64,000 bases of DNA from Paguma larvata (taxonomy: Eukaryota > Chordata > Mammalia > Carnivora > Viverridae). Location: positions 13,984,485 to 14,048,484 of the forward strand of contig CM057823.1 in NCBI GenBank assembly GCA_030068075.1, in the 5' to 3' direction. The position numbers were made by a program, and so were the translations under genes. The notes below the pieces were generated by a model, which saw only the letters and a list, made by a program, of their open reading frames with translations, did no database searches and was not told the DNA's origin. This document shows, one piece after another, positions 37,969-49,945 of the stretch; positions within the stretch are counted from its first letter, which is position 1, and each line of letters opens with the position of its first letter.

Positions 37969-38576
37969 TGTAAAAGAGTTCTGAGATCATGAAGTTTGGG
38001 AATGACTTCATTTTGATAGTAAACTTCCTTGTGGGTGGGAAATAACGCCATTCTCATCATCCTGCTCCTTATGGCACTTGTATTTCTTGAGTTGTTATTG
38101 AACTACTATAAAACCTTAGTAAAATCTTAGGAATCATGCCAGATTGCTGAGAAACAGACCAAAAGGGGAAGACACACTAAAGAGTTGTCTCCGTGGCTGT
38201 TAATTAAGCAAACTGCACAAAGTTCTTTTGAATTTCCATATACATTTTACTAATGCTGAGTCTCACACTCCCAGAAAAAGACCACAGTCACTCTCAGAGA
38301 TGTGAATTAACAGAGAGATGAAAAGCATGCAATTTATCACTAGGAGTCACGTTACTGAATATGCTATTTTCGGTATTTCATGCTGGTGAAATTATGAAAT
38401 GAATTCTCTCTAGGACAAGAGAAAGACCAAAATGTCACTATGATAGATAAAGTCATTCAGAAACGTTTAATTGCAGTAAAATACCCGTAACATAACATTT
38501 ACCACCATAACCATTTTTAAGTGTACAATTTAGGGGCATTGAGTACTTTCAAACTATTGTGATTCCCATGTGTTTT

Positions 38577-38793
38577 TTAAAAAAAATTTTTTTTAATGTT
38601 TATTTATTTTTGAGACAGAGAGAGACAGAGCACGAGTGGGGGAGGGGCAGAGAGAGAGGGAGACACAGAATCCAAAGCAGGCTCCAGGCTCTGAGGTGTC
38701 AGCACAGAGCCCGCCCGATGCGGGGCTCGAACTCACGGACTGCAAGATCATGACCTGAGCTGACGTCAGACGCTCAACCGACTGAGCCTCCCA
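38577..38793 (-). mobile_element. CAN-SINE
   Basis: Reverse-oriented, aatgtttatttatttttgag to actgagcctccca. Perfect 16-bp duplication (gattcccatgtgtttt) at 38561-38576 and 38794-38809. Confidence 0.95.
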
Positions 38794-38898
38794 GATTCCC
38801 ATGTGTTTTATTCAAAATGTATTTTTTCCTTGACTACTTCTATGAATCAAAACATAGAGCAGTTTATCTTCAAGATTTTCTAACAATTATAAGTAATC

Positions 38899-39040
38899 CA
38901 CTTTTTAAAAATTGTTTAATGTTTATTTTTGAGAGAAAGAAAGAGAGAGCCCCAACTCGGGACTTGAACTCACTAGTCATCAGATCATGACCTGAGTGGA
39001 AGTTGGGTGCTCAACAAACTGAGCCACCCAGGTGCCCCAT
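38899..39040 (-). mobile_element. CAN-SINE with internal deletion
   Basis: Only about 140 bp: the tail joins gagagagcccc directly to the head-proximal half, so the CT-rich middle is lost. 15-bp imperfect duplication (caatt[a/t]taagta[a/g]tc) at 38884-38898 and 39041-39055. Confidence 0.92.
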
Positions 39041-39073
39041 CAATTTTAAGTAGTCTTTAAAAGAAAGGAGTTG

Positions 39074-39274
39074 TGGGGCATCTGGGTGGCTCAGTCAGTT
39101 AAACGTCCAACTCTTGGTTTTGGCTCAGGTCAAGGTCTCAGTTTCATGAGACAGAGCCCTGCACGGGGCAGGCTCTGAACTGACAGTGAGGAGCCGCTTG
39201 GGATTCTCTCTCTCCCTCTCTCTCTGCCCCTCCCCTGTCTTGATCTCTCAAAATAAATAAACTTTTAAAAAAAA
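39074..39274 (+). mobile_element. CAN-SINE
   Basis: ggggcatctgggtggctcag head, standard body, AAATAAATAAACTTTTAAAA tail; duplication around (a/t)aggagttg. It lies 33 bp from an opposite-oriented SINE. Confidence 0.93.
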
Positions 39275-39654
39275 TAGGAGTTGCTAAAAGATCCTTCTTC
39301 CATTTGATTATGAAGTTCTTCAAAGATTATTTCCAATCACACTTTCAATGTTCATAAAGCAGTTGGTCAAAAGACCAGAGAGTCCAACTGCAAATGTTCT
39401 GATCCTCTCCAAAAATACATGGTCTCAATGAAATCCTAGTCACAATGTTTTAAGTAAGCATCTACATGAAGTTTTGCTCTATTTTAAATGCCTAAGAAAA
39501 AAGTTGGAAGGAAATATGCCAAAATGACTACATGAACTACTGTGGAGCAGTGAGATAATGGACCTTTTACTATACTTTCCAAAATCTGTACAATTACTTT
39601 TATTTTCAGAAAACAAACTTAAGAAAGCAGTAACAACTGTCAAATTATAAAATG

Positions 39655-39900
39655 GCTCAAAGGTTGTATAGTTGAGTTAGCGTGGGTCAAATGATTTTAG
39701 ACAGCCAGATGTCAGTTTAAATCCAGCTCCATCATTTAATAGCTACGTGACCTTGGACGAGATATAACTCTCTTAAATCTCAGTTTCTTCATCTATTAAA
39801 AAAGACTTAAAATCTACCTTGCACTACTGCTGTAAGGATTAAATAAAGTTACATAGGGAAAGCACAAAAATCACTCCAAGACAATTGTTATTTTCATTAG
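39655..39900 (+). mobile_element. MIR
   Basis: aaatccagctccatcatttaatagctacgtgaccttgg, ctcagtttcttcatctattaaaaaagac, then gctgtaaggattaaataaag. Confidence 0.9.
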
Positions 39901-41465
39901 TTTTTATACTATTATTTAGTAATAATTTCAAAACTAAGTTCATTCATATATGTGGCAACAGAGCAGTGAAAGCACTCTGATGAGAAAGGGCTGGACTAAT
40001 GTACAAGGATTATTATTTACACATTTCAGAAAGTCAGAAGATCAGAAATCAGAGGCATTAACTAACAAAGTTCACTTGCTCAAATACTTATAGTGTGCAT
40101 ACAAGGAGCAATTCAATGAATTAAATACTGAACTTCTCTTATTACACACTCCGAATTTATCTGCTTTCATAAAATGGCAACAGGAAAACAATTACACTTT
40201 CCTACTATTAAATTTTAGGATATGGGGGGGGAGTCAAGTTTTTGATAACTTGCAATAAATTTTTATATTAGTCCAAAAGTTGTTTTTCTTTTCCCCCCTG
40301 AATGAGAACATTTTCCTGCAAAGAGGAAAGCATAGTCTGGCATCTCTTCTCAAGACATTAAAAAAAAAAATAGCTAAAATGTATTCATTTATTCACTAAC
40401 TGTAACTCCATGTCATTTCCTTCTTAAAAAAGAAAGTCAGGAGTCAACATGAGAACAACATGAGCTTTTGGAAAGGGAGAACGGCACGTCTTACTAACAA
40501 GACAGATGAGAATGTCACGGTGGTCCCCATGGTTGGGGAACACATCAGAACGAAGGCATCTGACCCTTTCGGTGTCTGGCTATACACATACATACCCTAG
40601 CTTTTCAAAAGCATTATAAGCACTAACTGGGCATCAGAAGATTTAGGTTATTTTTAAACTATAATTGATGATGCAGGGGCTTTTATTTTAAAATTTTTTA
40701 GTCAATCAACAAGTTCAGTTTGTTGTTAATACATATCATCTAAAAGTACCAAATGCCTCTTCACTTTCTAAAAAAATCTACCATAAAAGAAACAAGTTGC
40801 AAGTCCAAACACACAAACAAAACAACAGCTACCACCAACCATTAATGTACTTTTTGTTACACAGAAAAGGCAAAAGAGAAGGAAACTTTACATCATTTTA
40901 TTTTCTTTTTCTACAATTACAAAAATACACTAGTCTAAACTGAATAGGGAGCTGACACACTCCAAAAAAAGAGAGACAGAGAGAAGAATAAAAGGGACTT
41001 AAGCTCACAGTTTTTAATTCTATACACAGTTACCTGAACAAACAGGCAGAACAAGTTTCTGCTTGACAAAGAACCCAGCAACTTGCTGTAAGGAAAAGCA
41101 ATCTTGGACATCTGATGAAGCCTGAAAAGGAAAACCCAGGAGTCCACAAAAACAAAAAACTCCTAATTTTTCTCAGTTACTCAAAAAGTGATTTTTAGAA
41201 AATGACCCTCAAAATGATCTGAGTACCTAGGCTTCAGCGGAAATCCCATGATCAAGGCTACGTCCCACCTTGCTGAACATTTCTGTCACAGGAATAAACA
41301 TAAGTCAAAGTAACTTCAAGGACCTTGATGTGGGGGGGACGGGGGTGGGGGATAAGAATTTAAGAGACACTGGTCTCTTCAACTGTATCCACTACATATT
41401 TTACAGTGAACCATCCAAAATTACTTTGTCATGAAGCAAAAGGAAGCTATTAAATACATTTAAGC
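39901..41465. other. Intron 1 sequence with no recognised repeat
   Basis: Nothing supported apart from the G-rich tract at 41332. Confidence 0.45.
41332..41351 (+). repeat. G-rich tract
   Basis: Seven G, ac, five G, t, five G in a row: a G-quadruplex-capable motif in intron 1, G on the non-template side of TNKS. Confidence 0.8.
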
Positions 41466-41477
41466 ATAGCTACTCTA

Positions 41478-41709
41478 AGGGCACCTGGGTGGCTCAGCCG
41501 GTTAAGCATCTGACTCTTAGTTTCGGCTCCGGTCATGATCTCATGGTTTTGTGGGTTCGAGCCCTGAGTCAGCCTCTGCACTGGCAGCACAGAGCCTGCT
41601 TGGGATCCTCTCTCCCTCTCTCTCTACCCCTCCCTTGCTCGTGGTGTCTGTCTCTCTCAAAAATAAATAAATAAACTTAAAAAAATTACTTGAAAAAATT
41701 ACTTTAAGA
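41478..41709 (+). mobile_element. CAN-SINE
   Basis: gggcacctgggtggctcagc head; perfect 12-bp duplication (atagctactcta) at 41466-41477 and 41710-41721. The tail contains a small internal aaaaattactt repeat. Confidence 0.95.
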
Positions 41710-41721
41710 ATAGCTACTCTA

Positions 41722-42690
41722 CTGTTTTTACTTGCATTTTATCACAACACCCTTGATGATGTTTATTCTTTTCCAAAACGAGGCACTACAATAATATATA
41801 TATTCTTAGCATCAGCTACATTCCTTGATTACTTTTCTTCTCCTGAGATCAAAGCTTAAGATTTTTTAAACATATGTATGCTCACAACTTGGCCCTTGAT
41901 TAGCCTTCTATCCTCCAGATATATTTCTTTACCCTTTTAACTGCCAAAGAATCACTTCAGATCTGGAAGGAAGGAACACCTAGCTGTGATCTATACAGTT
42001 CCTGGGGAAGGAAGGGAGGCCCCAGGGGAAAGAAATAGCAGAAGAGTAGACTAAACTTCTTGTCAAAAAATCTATGCAAATAGACTATAAGGATAGGATA
42101 TTATTATTTAAAGTCCCTTGATAAAATGTCTCTGCTTAATTCCCATAGAAAGCAGTACACGGACTATCTAAGCTGAGACATAAAATGGTGATGTTTCATA
42201 ATTTAAATGCTACTACTGTAAGAGATGCATCTTATAGAGAGACTTGGTCTATTCTAGATCAGAGTTCCATGTCCAACATGAGAAGAAAGAACAAGGAGAG
42301 TTACCGTCGACATCTCAGAACTTCATTTTTTTTTTAGGCCTCTATTTTTATCCTTGAAATTACTTATCAATTTTTATTAAAATGAGCAATGGAAAAAAAC
42401 TGAGGTAAAATCCCATGCAAAGTTCTTATAAGAAGAATTTGAACAGGATAACATCCCCCATAAACAATGCTTGCAGAAGAAAACACTCACAAAACAAACA
42501 AAATTATGATCCACTATTTCTTTTTGCTAAAAGGCAACAGTAAAACGATGCGAGATACGAAAAAGTAGCATATATGCAAATTCAAAATAAGATGACAAAA
42601 CCCAGAAAATAATTCAAAATTTAATAATTTCCTAAGTAAAAACTAAACAAGAAGGAAAACAAAAGTGAAAAAAGTACCACAGAGAATGCC
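41722..42690. other. No recognised feature
   Basis: AT-rich intron 1 sequence. Confidence 0.45.
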
Positions 42691-42694
42691 CTGT

Positions 42695-42935
42695 GATGGG
42701 GACCAGCAAACTACAACCCATGAGCCAAATATGGCTGCCACCTGCTTTTATAAATAATGCTTTATTGGAACAAACCACACCTATTCATTTATGTATTGTC
42801 TATGGACACTTTCATGGCACAAATGCAGAGCTGAGTATTTATAACAGTTGAAACAAAGACCATATAGGACACAAAGCCTAAAATATTTATTGTCTAGCCA
42901 TTTACAGAAAAACCTTCCAAACTCCTGCCTTAAGA
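42695..42935. mobile_element. MER1-like palindromic hAT element
   Basis: Near-complete short DNA transposon: it starts gaccagcaaactacaaccca, has aatgctttattggaacaaaccacacc in the body, and ends aaaatatttattgtctagccatttacagaaaaa...aaactcctgcc. The ends are roughly inverted copies. The superfamily is recognised from these motifs; the exact subfamily name is uncertain. Confidence 0.65.
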
Positions 42936-42959
42936 AAAATGGAAGGTAAAAGGAGAACA

Positions 42960-43215
42960 TTTTTTAAAAGCAAAAAGAAATGACGATGTATTTTCTGAAA
43001 AAAGATTCAAGAGTAAGTGACAGTTATCAGGGCTTGGGGGAAGGTGGAAATGAGCAGTTAGCATTTATGAGTAAAGAGTTTATATTTAGAATTACGAAAA
43101 AGTTCCAGAATGGAGAGTGGTGATGGTTGTACAACACTGTTAATGTATTCATGACACTGAACTAACACTTAAAAATGGTCAAAATGGTAAACTTTGTTAT
43201 ATATTATTTTACCAC
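42960..43215 (+). mobile_element. L1 3'UTR fragment
   Basis: tatcagggcttgggggaaggtgg, ttccagaatggagagtggtgatggttgtac and acactgaactaacacttaaaaatggtc are the typical L1 3' terminus. Confidence 0.75.
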
Positions 43216-43219
43216 ACAG

Positions 43220-43960
43220 AGAGAGAGCAAAGTAACAAATTTAGAGAGGTAAAGCTCTAATATACATAAAAGGAAAAATGCCAAATACTAAAAATGAAAA
43301 TTCAAGGAAACTTTTCTAAATTAAAGATCTGAGGGGCACCTGGGTGGCTCAGTCGGTTAAGCGTCCAACTTTGGCTCAGGTCATGATCTCGCGGTTTGAG
43401 CCCCGGGTCAGGCTCTATGCTGACAGCTCAGAGCCTGGAGCCTGCTTCAGAGTCTATGTCTCTCCCTCTCTCCGCCCCTCCCATGCTCACGCTCTGTCTT
43501 TCCCTGTCTCTCAATAATAAATAAATGTTAAAAAAAGATTTTTTTTAAAATAAAAGATCTGAAACTATATAAAGAAAAGGCACATCAATATGCCTGAGAA
43601 AATCAACTTAGAGGCACTAAGACCAAGATATACCCTATTAGAATATGTTGACTTTATGGAAGAGAAAAAAATCCTCTGGACATCCAGGGAAAAAGACCAA
43701 AGGAAAGAAAATCAGATTACCATCAGATTTTCAACATTAACAGTTTTTACCAGAAGAAAATGGGATAATGTTTTAAATACTCAGGAAAGAAAATGAGAAC
43801 CAAAGATTTTATATACAGTCAAACGGACTTCCAAGAATAGCGCGACAACTGTTACCGACATTAAAAAAATTTCAGACAATGCTGTTTCCGGGATACCTTC
43901 CTGGGTAAACTCTGGAGAACAAGTCACCACCAAAATAACCAGAGACATCAATATCAGGAC
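43220..43960 (+). mobile_element. Old L1 internal fragment split by SINE
   Basis: After the SINE, cagattaccatcagattttcaac, ccagaagaaaatgggataatg and caaagattttatatacagtcaaacgg match the pattern of the coding region upstream of ORF2 in old L1/HAL1 elements. Open frame 43590-43796 is a chance survivor. Confidence 0.55.
43333..43550 (+). mobile_element. CAN-SINE
   Basis: ggggcacctgggtggctcag head; 12-bp duplication (t[t/a]aaagatctga) at 43321-43332 and 43551-43562. Inserted within L1-derived sequence. Confidence 0.95.
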
Positions 43961-43989
43961 TAGTGGTGAGCATCTGTGACAAAAATGGC

Positions 43990-44480
43990 TAGAGGTGTAG
44001 CTATAATGATTTCAGGTATCTATTGCTGTATAACAAACTATACCAAAATCTATGGCTTATAAGAACTACTACTACTTATTATTCTGATGATTCTGTGAAT
44101 TAACTAAGCTCAGTCATCTGGAGGCTTGATGAGGCTGGAATATCCAAGGAGGTTCACTCACTCAGCTGGCAGTGGACACTGACTGAGAGCCACAAGCCTT
44201 ACTTCTCTTCTCCATGGTCCCTATCAAAAAGCATGGTGGCTGGGTTCCAAAGAGAAAGTTTCCAATGCATGAATGTGAAAATTTAAGATCTCTGAAGGCT
44301 CAGGTGTTAATATAGCAACACTTCTGCCACATTTCATTGATCCTAGCAAATCACAAAACCAACTCAAATACAAGAGGAGGGAAATAGGCTGCGCCATTTG
44401 ATAAGTGATATAGCATACATATACATAAAGAGGAGGAATTTATGGTAGTCATCTTTGGGGACTATCTATCACACGTACAC
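43990..44480 (+). repeat. Ancient interspersed repeat, family not assigned
   Basis: atctattgctgtataacaaactataccaaaatctatggcttataagaac and attctgtgaattaactaagctcag...ggctggaatatcc are repeat hallmarks. A related start occurs near 9560 (cagtaacaaagtgctccagaatctcataggctt). Confidence 0.55.
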
Positions 44481-44539
44481 TTGTAGAACTAAAACTAAGT
44501 AAAGTTTATAAGAGGAAAACAAAGTAAATGTGCAAGACA

Positions 44540-45092
44540 GCTTCCAGGATGGCTCCCAATGATCCCCATTGCCCATCACATACACCCTTGTGTAACCCTC
44601 TCCCTTTTAATACAGGCTGGCCCTACTGATTTCCTTCTAGCTAACAGAATACTATAAAAGTTGAGAAGATAATACTTGGGATATTGTATGTCAAAAGGGC
44701 TCTAGCTACAATCTTGTTTGTCCTTTCTTGTTCTCTCACTTGCTGGCTCTGAAAGAAGTCAAATGTCGTGCTGTGAGCTACTCTATGGAACTGAGGGAGA
44801 CCTCGGTCCAACAACCTGCAAGGAACTAAATATTGCTAAAGTCACATGAATAAGTTTGGAAGCATATTCTCCCCTCAATCATCCCTTCAGATAAGACTGT
44901 AGCCCCAACCCACATTTTGATTGCAGCCAAAATGAAAGACTTGGAGCCAGAGGACATAGCTAAATCATGCCCAGATTCCTGACCCACACCTGGAATCGTG
45001 ACCCACAGCAACTGTGAAATAATAAATGTTTGTAGTTTTAAGCTCTTAAGTTCCAAGGGTAGTTTCATAAACAGCAATAAATAACTAACACG
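44540..45092 (+). mobile_element. MLT1-type LTR (ERVL-MaLR)
   Basis: Ancient non-coding LTR: acttgctggctctgaaagaagtcaaatgtc, cagataagactgtagccccaaccc, gcccagattcctgacccacacctgg, aactgtgaaataataaatgtttg and ending cagcaataaataactaacac. A long antisense open frame at 44826-45077 is spurious. No internal retroviral genes are present. Confidence 0.8.
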
Positions 45093-45094
45093 GC

Positions 45095-47815
45095 AAACTC
45101 AAAATAAGTAGAAAGAAGGAAATAATTAAGGGAACAAATAATGGAGAAAATTAACAAAGCTGAAAGTTGGTTGAAAAGATCAACAGAACTGATAAACCTC
45201 CTGACAAGTCTAATCAAAGAAAACATAAATTATCAGTATGAAAAATAATAAAGGAGTTTATCTCTAACTCTAGCTAGCTCTTCTAGACAATGTAATAGTA
45301 ATAAAACAATATTATAAACAAATTTATTCAAACAAATTTGACAACTTAGAAAAAATAAATTCCTTGGAAAATGTAACTCATCAAAATTGAATGATAATTG
45401 AGACAATCTCTTAGCCACCTATGTATAAAAGAAATTAAATTCAGTATCGAAAATCCTCCCACAAAGAAAACTACAGGTCTAGTTAGTGTCATTTGGGGAT
45501 TCTATCAAATATTGGAGAAGAATTTATGGCAATTCTCCAAAACTTCATTCAGAAAATAGAGAAATGAACACTGCCAAACACACTTGACAAATATATATAA
45601 AGTGTATTTGGCAAAATCCTAATGCCAAAACTTGACAAAGACATCGCAAAAAAAAAAAAGAAAGAAAATTACAGACCAATATTTCTCATAAACTTTAACA
45701 AAAAAAATCTTTAACAAAATATTGGCAAATAAAATCTAGCAATATATAAAAAGGATAATATACATCATGGCCAAGTAGTGTCTACCTCAAAAATGGAAGG
45801 CTTGACTTAACATTTCAAAACTCAATGTAGTGTAATATATTAAAAGAATAAGGGAGAAAACCCATACAGTCATCTCAATATATGCAGAAAAAGCATCTGA
45901 TAAAACTCAACAACTTTTCATGATAAACACACTCAACAAACTGGAAATAAAAGAGAACTTCCTCAATCTGATAAAGGACAGCTTTGAAAAGCTTAAAGCT
46001 AACATCATACTTAATGGTGAAAGACTGGACATTTTCCTCCTAAGAGTTGGAACAAGACATAGATGTCTACCCTCACCACTTTTATTCAACATTATCGAGA
46101 AGAACAAATACAAGTCATAACTGTCTTTATTTGAAGATATTTGAAGATATGATTCTTTAATAAAATCCTAAGGAAATAGTAATTTTCTATATCACAGGAA
46201 ACACAGTTAATATAGAAATTGATCAAATTAGCAAACAACTGAAAAATAAAAATTTTCAAAATCCATTACAATGGCATTAATATACTTTAAAAAAAACTTA
46301 GGAATAAAAAAATCTCATGAAAGATTCCTACACTAAAATTTATGAAAACTGCTGAGAGAGAATAAAAACCTAAATAATGTTCATGGATTGGAAGACTCAA
46401 TATTGTTAATATGTCAATTTTTCTCAAATTGACCAATAGATTCAATATAACCCAATCATCATCTCAGTATGCCATGTTGTAGAAATTGATAATGTGATTC
46501 TAAAATTTCAATGAAAATGCAACAGACCTAGAAGATCCAAAGCACCTTAAAAAGGTTAGCCAAATTGGAACATTCAAACTATCAACTTCAAAACTACAAA
46601 GTTAACCAGCCAATGTAATTCTGACATAAAAACAGGCAAATATATAAACAAGACAGAATAAAAAGCCTGAATACAGACCCCCCACACACACTTATACAAA
46701 CATCTGATTTTTGACAATGAAGAAAAGGCAGTCCAATAGAGAAAAGAAAGTCTTTTCAGGAAACAGCATCAAAAAAAACCTGGATATCCACACAGAGAAA
46801 AATAAACCTCAACTCAAACTCACAGATAACACAATAATGAACAAAAGATTGATTATAAACCTAAATGTAAATGCTAAAACCATAAAGCTTTTAGTAGGAA
46901 ACATATATCTCTGTTACTTGGGAATAAGTGAAAGTTCTTACCCAAGTCATAGGTCACAGAAAACAATAACTATAAAATAAACATATAAATAACATAAATT
47001 AAATTAAATGTAAAACTTCTGTTCAAAGGACTTATTAATAATGGATCAGCACAAGTGTAACAATTAGCTAACAAAGGACTAATATGCAATTATATAAAGT
47101 ACTCTCAAAATTCAACAATAGAAAGATAAACCCAATGAAAATAAACTTTGTCCAATTTAAAAAAAGACAAAACTTCATAAAACATAAATAAATGGCAACT
47201 AAACACATGAAAAAGTCTTCAAATTAGACTTCAGAGAAATGCAAAATAAAATCACATCATTAACCACCAGAATGGTTAAAATTGAAACATCTGAGAACAT
47301 GAAATGATGATGAAGATACAGAACAGCTAGAACTCTTACACATTCCATTGATGGGAATGTAAAATAACATCCGCTTTGGCAAAATGTCTGTAAGTTTCTT
47401 TAAAAAACTGAGTATTTACCTACCTCAAGCCCCAGCAATTTTCAACACTAGGTATTTGCTCATGAGAAAGAAAGTCTATGTCCACAGAAATTTTTTACAC
47501 AATAGGAGAAGAAATAAACCAACTATAGCATATTCATATAATGAAACACTACTCAGCAGTAATAAGGAGCTATTGATACATGTCACAACATCAAAAACAT
47601 CAGCTGAGGAAAATATATCTTACAGAAAAAGAGTAGATATTATATGACTCATTTTTATGAACTTCTAAAACAGGCAACTTATAATCTAGAATGGACAAAA
47701 GGAACAATATTTGTATCTGGGATAGAGATTGAAGGAATGGGCATGAAAGAACTTTATGAGGTTATGATGACTTTCAATAAGGGTTTGAGTTGCCACATTT
47801 GTCAAAACTCAGTGA
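45095..47815 (+). mobile_element. L1 ORF2 to 3' end, decayed (2.7 kb)
   Basis: Longest repeat in the window. Ordered L1 ORF2 landmarks: aacctcctgacaagtctaatcaaag; gaagaatttatggcaattctcc; aacttgacaaagacatcgc; ccaatatttctcataaac; aaaacccatacagtcatctcaatatatgc; ttttattcaacattatcg; acaaacatctgatttttgacaatg; ttcttacccaagtc. Then the 3'UTR with ggctgaggaaaatat-like and cagtaataaggagct sequence. Only short open frames remain (for example 45920-46120, 46711-46980), so it is inactive. Confidence 0.85.
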
Positions 47816-47818
47816 ATG

Positions 47819-48041
47819 GGGGCACCTGGGTGACTCAGTCACTTAAGCGTCCGACTTGCTTTCAGCTCAGGCCGTGATCTCACAATTCGTGAGATCGAGC
47901 CCTGCAACTGGCTCTGTGTTAACAGTGAGGAGCCTGCCTGGGATTCTCTCTCCCTCTCTCTCTGCCCCCTCCCTGCCCCCGCTTGCACGCACACATTCTC
48001 TCTCTTTCTCAAAATAAACTCAAACAAAATTACTTAAAAAG
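47819..48041 (+). mobile_element. CAN-SINE
   Basis: gggcacctgggtgactcagt head; perfect 13-bp duplication (aactcagtgaatg) at 47806-47818 and 48042-48054, at the end of the long L1 fragment. Confidence 0.95.
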
Positions 48042-48054
48042 AACTCAGTGAATG

Positions 48055-49290
48055 TACAAATATGATTTGTACAGATTTTACATTAAAACACAACTTTGCA
48101 AACAAACACTGAACTCTAGATAATAATATGCACGTATTGGCATACTTGGGGAAGGTGCAGAGATGCTTGCAATTTACCCTGATCTGCACCTCCCCAAATA
48201 GATTGATAGAAGAATATACAAGCAGATACATATGTAATAGCATTTTAATTTATATAAACACTCCTCTATTGTTGACTAGTTTTATATAACATCTTACAAA
48301 CAGCTATTTTGTTCTTTATATCACTTGCCTCCGAAGAGTGACATAAAGTAAAAGAAAGAGAAACTTAGCACATCTTCCTAACTAAAAGTTCAATGCAACT
48401 TTTTTCTAAATGGTACCTTAAACAAAGCTTAAGGTTTTAGGAAAACATGAAATAAAAGATAAAATGGAAAGACATTTATGAAGCCAGTTCCTTTTACAAA
48501 TTAGACCCTTCTTAACTCCGAGACAGGGCATTGGCTCGAAAGTATAATCAAGGAGCTTGCCAAACAATGTTAACTAAGATTTGTTCCGACTCACTTTCTT
48601 AGCCACTGATGGGCAACAATTCAGAAAACATGATGATTTTTATGTGTCCTTTTTTCAGGTGTAGGAACATCATTTGTCCCATCGAAGTCAAAAGAAAGCA
48701 TAAAACTGTCATACATATTTTGCTGGTTTTTATACTGAAGTGCTTCGTATTATATATCCTAATCTTATGTTAATTAACTACTTAGGAAGCTTATTTCAAA
48801 ATTTCATCAATTTAAATGCTATGAAATCTTGGAATTCAATACTTTGTTAAAGCCTTTTTTTAAAAAAGACCCCGTCTAAACTTTAAAAGAGATCACATGG
48901 GAACATACTGATTCTTGGAACAAAAATATGTCACTTCCAGGAACTGAACTGAACACTCCAAATTGATACTATTTATAAAGCTTTGACTGCTGTCCTTTAA
49001 ATAATAAAAAATCAGGGTCAAGGATCTTATCTGTAGGAGAAAGTCTTGTATAAATTCTAGTCAACAATGAAAAGATTGGATCCTTTTGATATGGCCATCT
49101 TAAGAAGGCATTAGAAATAGTATTTTGAGAATCTGCACAAAAAATGGAAACTGGAGATTATGTTTCTAACTGTGGATAGAGTGATTCTATTATTGTGTCA
49201 AAACCTTATTTTAAATAATTATCATAGTCCAAAATGAGATCGAAAAAAATATTTAATTCTGCTTCTAGAAAGAATTATGATAATATTTTT
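48055..49290. other. No recognised feature
   Basis: AT-rich intron 1 sequence between two SINEs; no repeat or exon recognised. Confidence 0.45.
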
Positions 49291-49307
49291 AAAGTTATAA
49301 GGATTTA

Positions 49308-49505
49308 GGGGTGCCTGGGTGGCTCTGTGGGCTAAGCCACAGTTGAGGCTTGGTTTCAGTTGAGGTCATGATCTCACGTTTCATGGGTTCGAGCCCTACG
49401 TAGGGCTCTGCACTAAACTGTACAAAGCCTGCCTGGGATTCTCTCTCCCTCTCTGCTCCTCTCCTCCCTCTCTCAAAATAAATAAATAAACATTTTTTTT
49501 AAATA
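49308..49505 (+). mobile_element. CAN-SINE
   Basis: ggggtgcctgggtggctctg head; 17-bp duplication (aaagttat[a/g]aggattta) at 49291-49307 and 49506-49522 with one mismatch. Confidence 0.95.
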
Positions 49506-49699
49506 AAAGTTATGAGGATTTAAATATGACTTCACACCACTTAAGATCTTGAAAATGGTTTCATTTTATTCTATAGAACTGTAAACTAATTTCTAAATGG
49601 AAACGAAGGCATTAATTAACACTCTTCCTTTCCAATCTTTGCTTGGCTAGATTGGACTCATCCTGTCAATACCTCTCTATGTAAAAAGACTTCCTTAAA

Positions 49700-49945
49700 T
49701 GCTGTAAAACCAGGACTAGAATCCCTACTGCCTCTTCGACAAAAGTATATTCCGATAACTCCAGGTCACACACTCTATTTTGTTATACTGCTTTTGTGTA
49801 TTTTGTTTTGTTATTCCTGCTGTTCTTGTTTAGTCTTCCCTGTTAGACTGTAAGCTCCATAAAGGCAAGGACTATCTACCACATCAAAATTGTGATGGTA
49901 TTTAACACCTGACCTATGACAAGTAACAAAACATTTGTGGAACAA
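49700..49945 (+). mobile_element. L2 3' end fragment
   Basis: ttagactgtaagctccataaaggcaaggactatct and gtgatggtatttaacacctgacc...aaaacatttgtgg match the L2 tail. Confidence 0.75.

Larger units (their letters stand above)
36265..38005 (+). pseudogene. hAT-Charlie-type DNA transposon relic split by two SINEs
   Basis: The 5' part (about 36290-36560) carries a Charlie-like leader (ctgagaactct..., aataatactaagatgatttt) running into decayed transposase sequence. A CAN-SINE interrupts at 36571-36784. The transposase resumes at about 36900-37555: a cttgagcaac...gcaactgtttgag stretch, then a VYLADI-like region, PMDF, TEY and GVVPKKNIYDKLKMLLKQS near the C-terminus, ending in LLSSVKVRH. The untranslated tail runs to a terminal gttctgagatcatgaagtttggga after a second SINE at 37755-37968. 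Stops and frameshifts abound, so it is a dead copy. It appears to be the same family as the relic at 1-530. Confidence 0.7.

Noticed and set aside
44826..45077. 83-codon minus-strand frame
   Set aside because: It is the reverse of an MLT1-type LTR, which has no coding capacity on that strand.
45095..47815. Intact, potentially active L1
   Set aside because: ORF2 is broken by many stops and the 5' half with ORF1 is absent.
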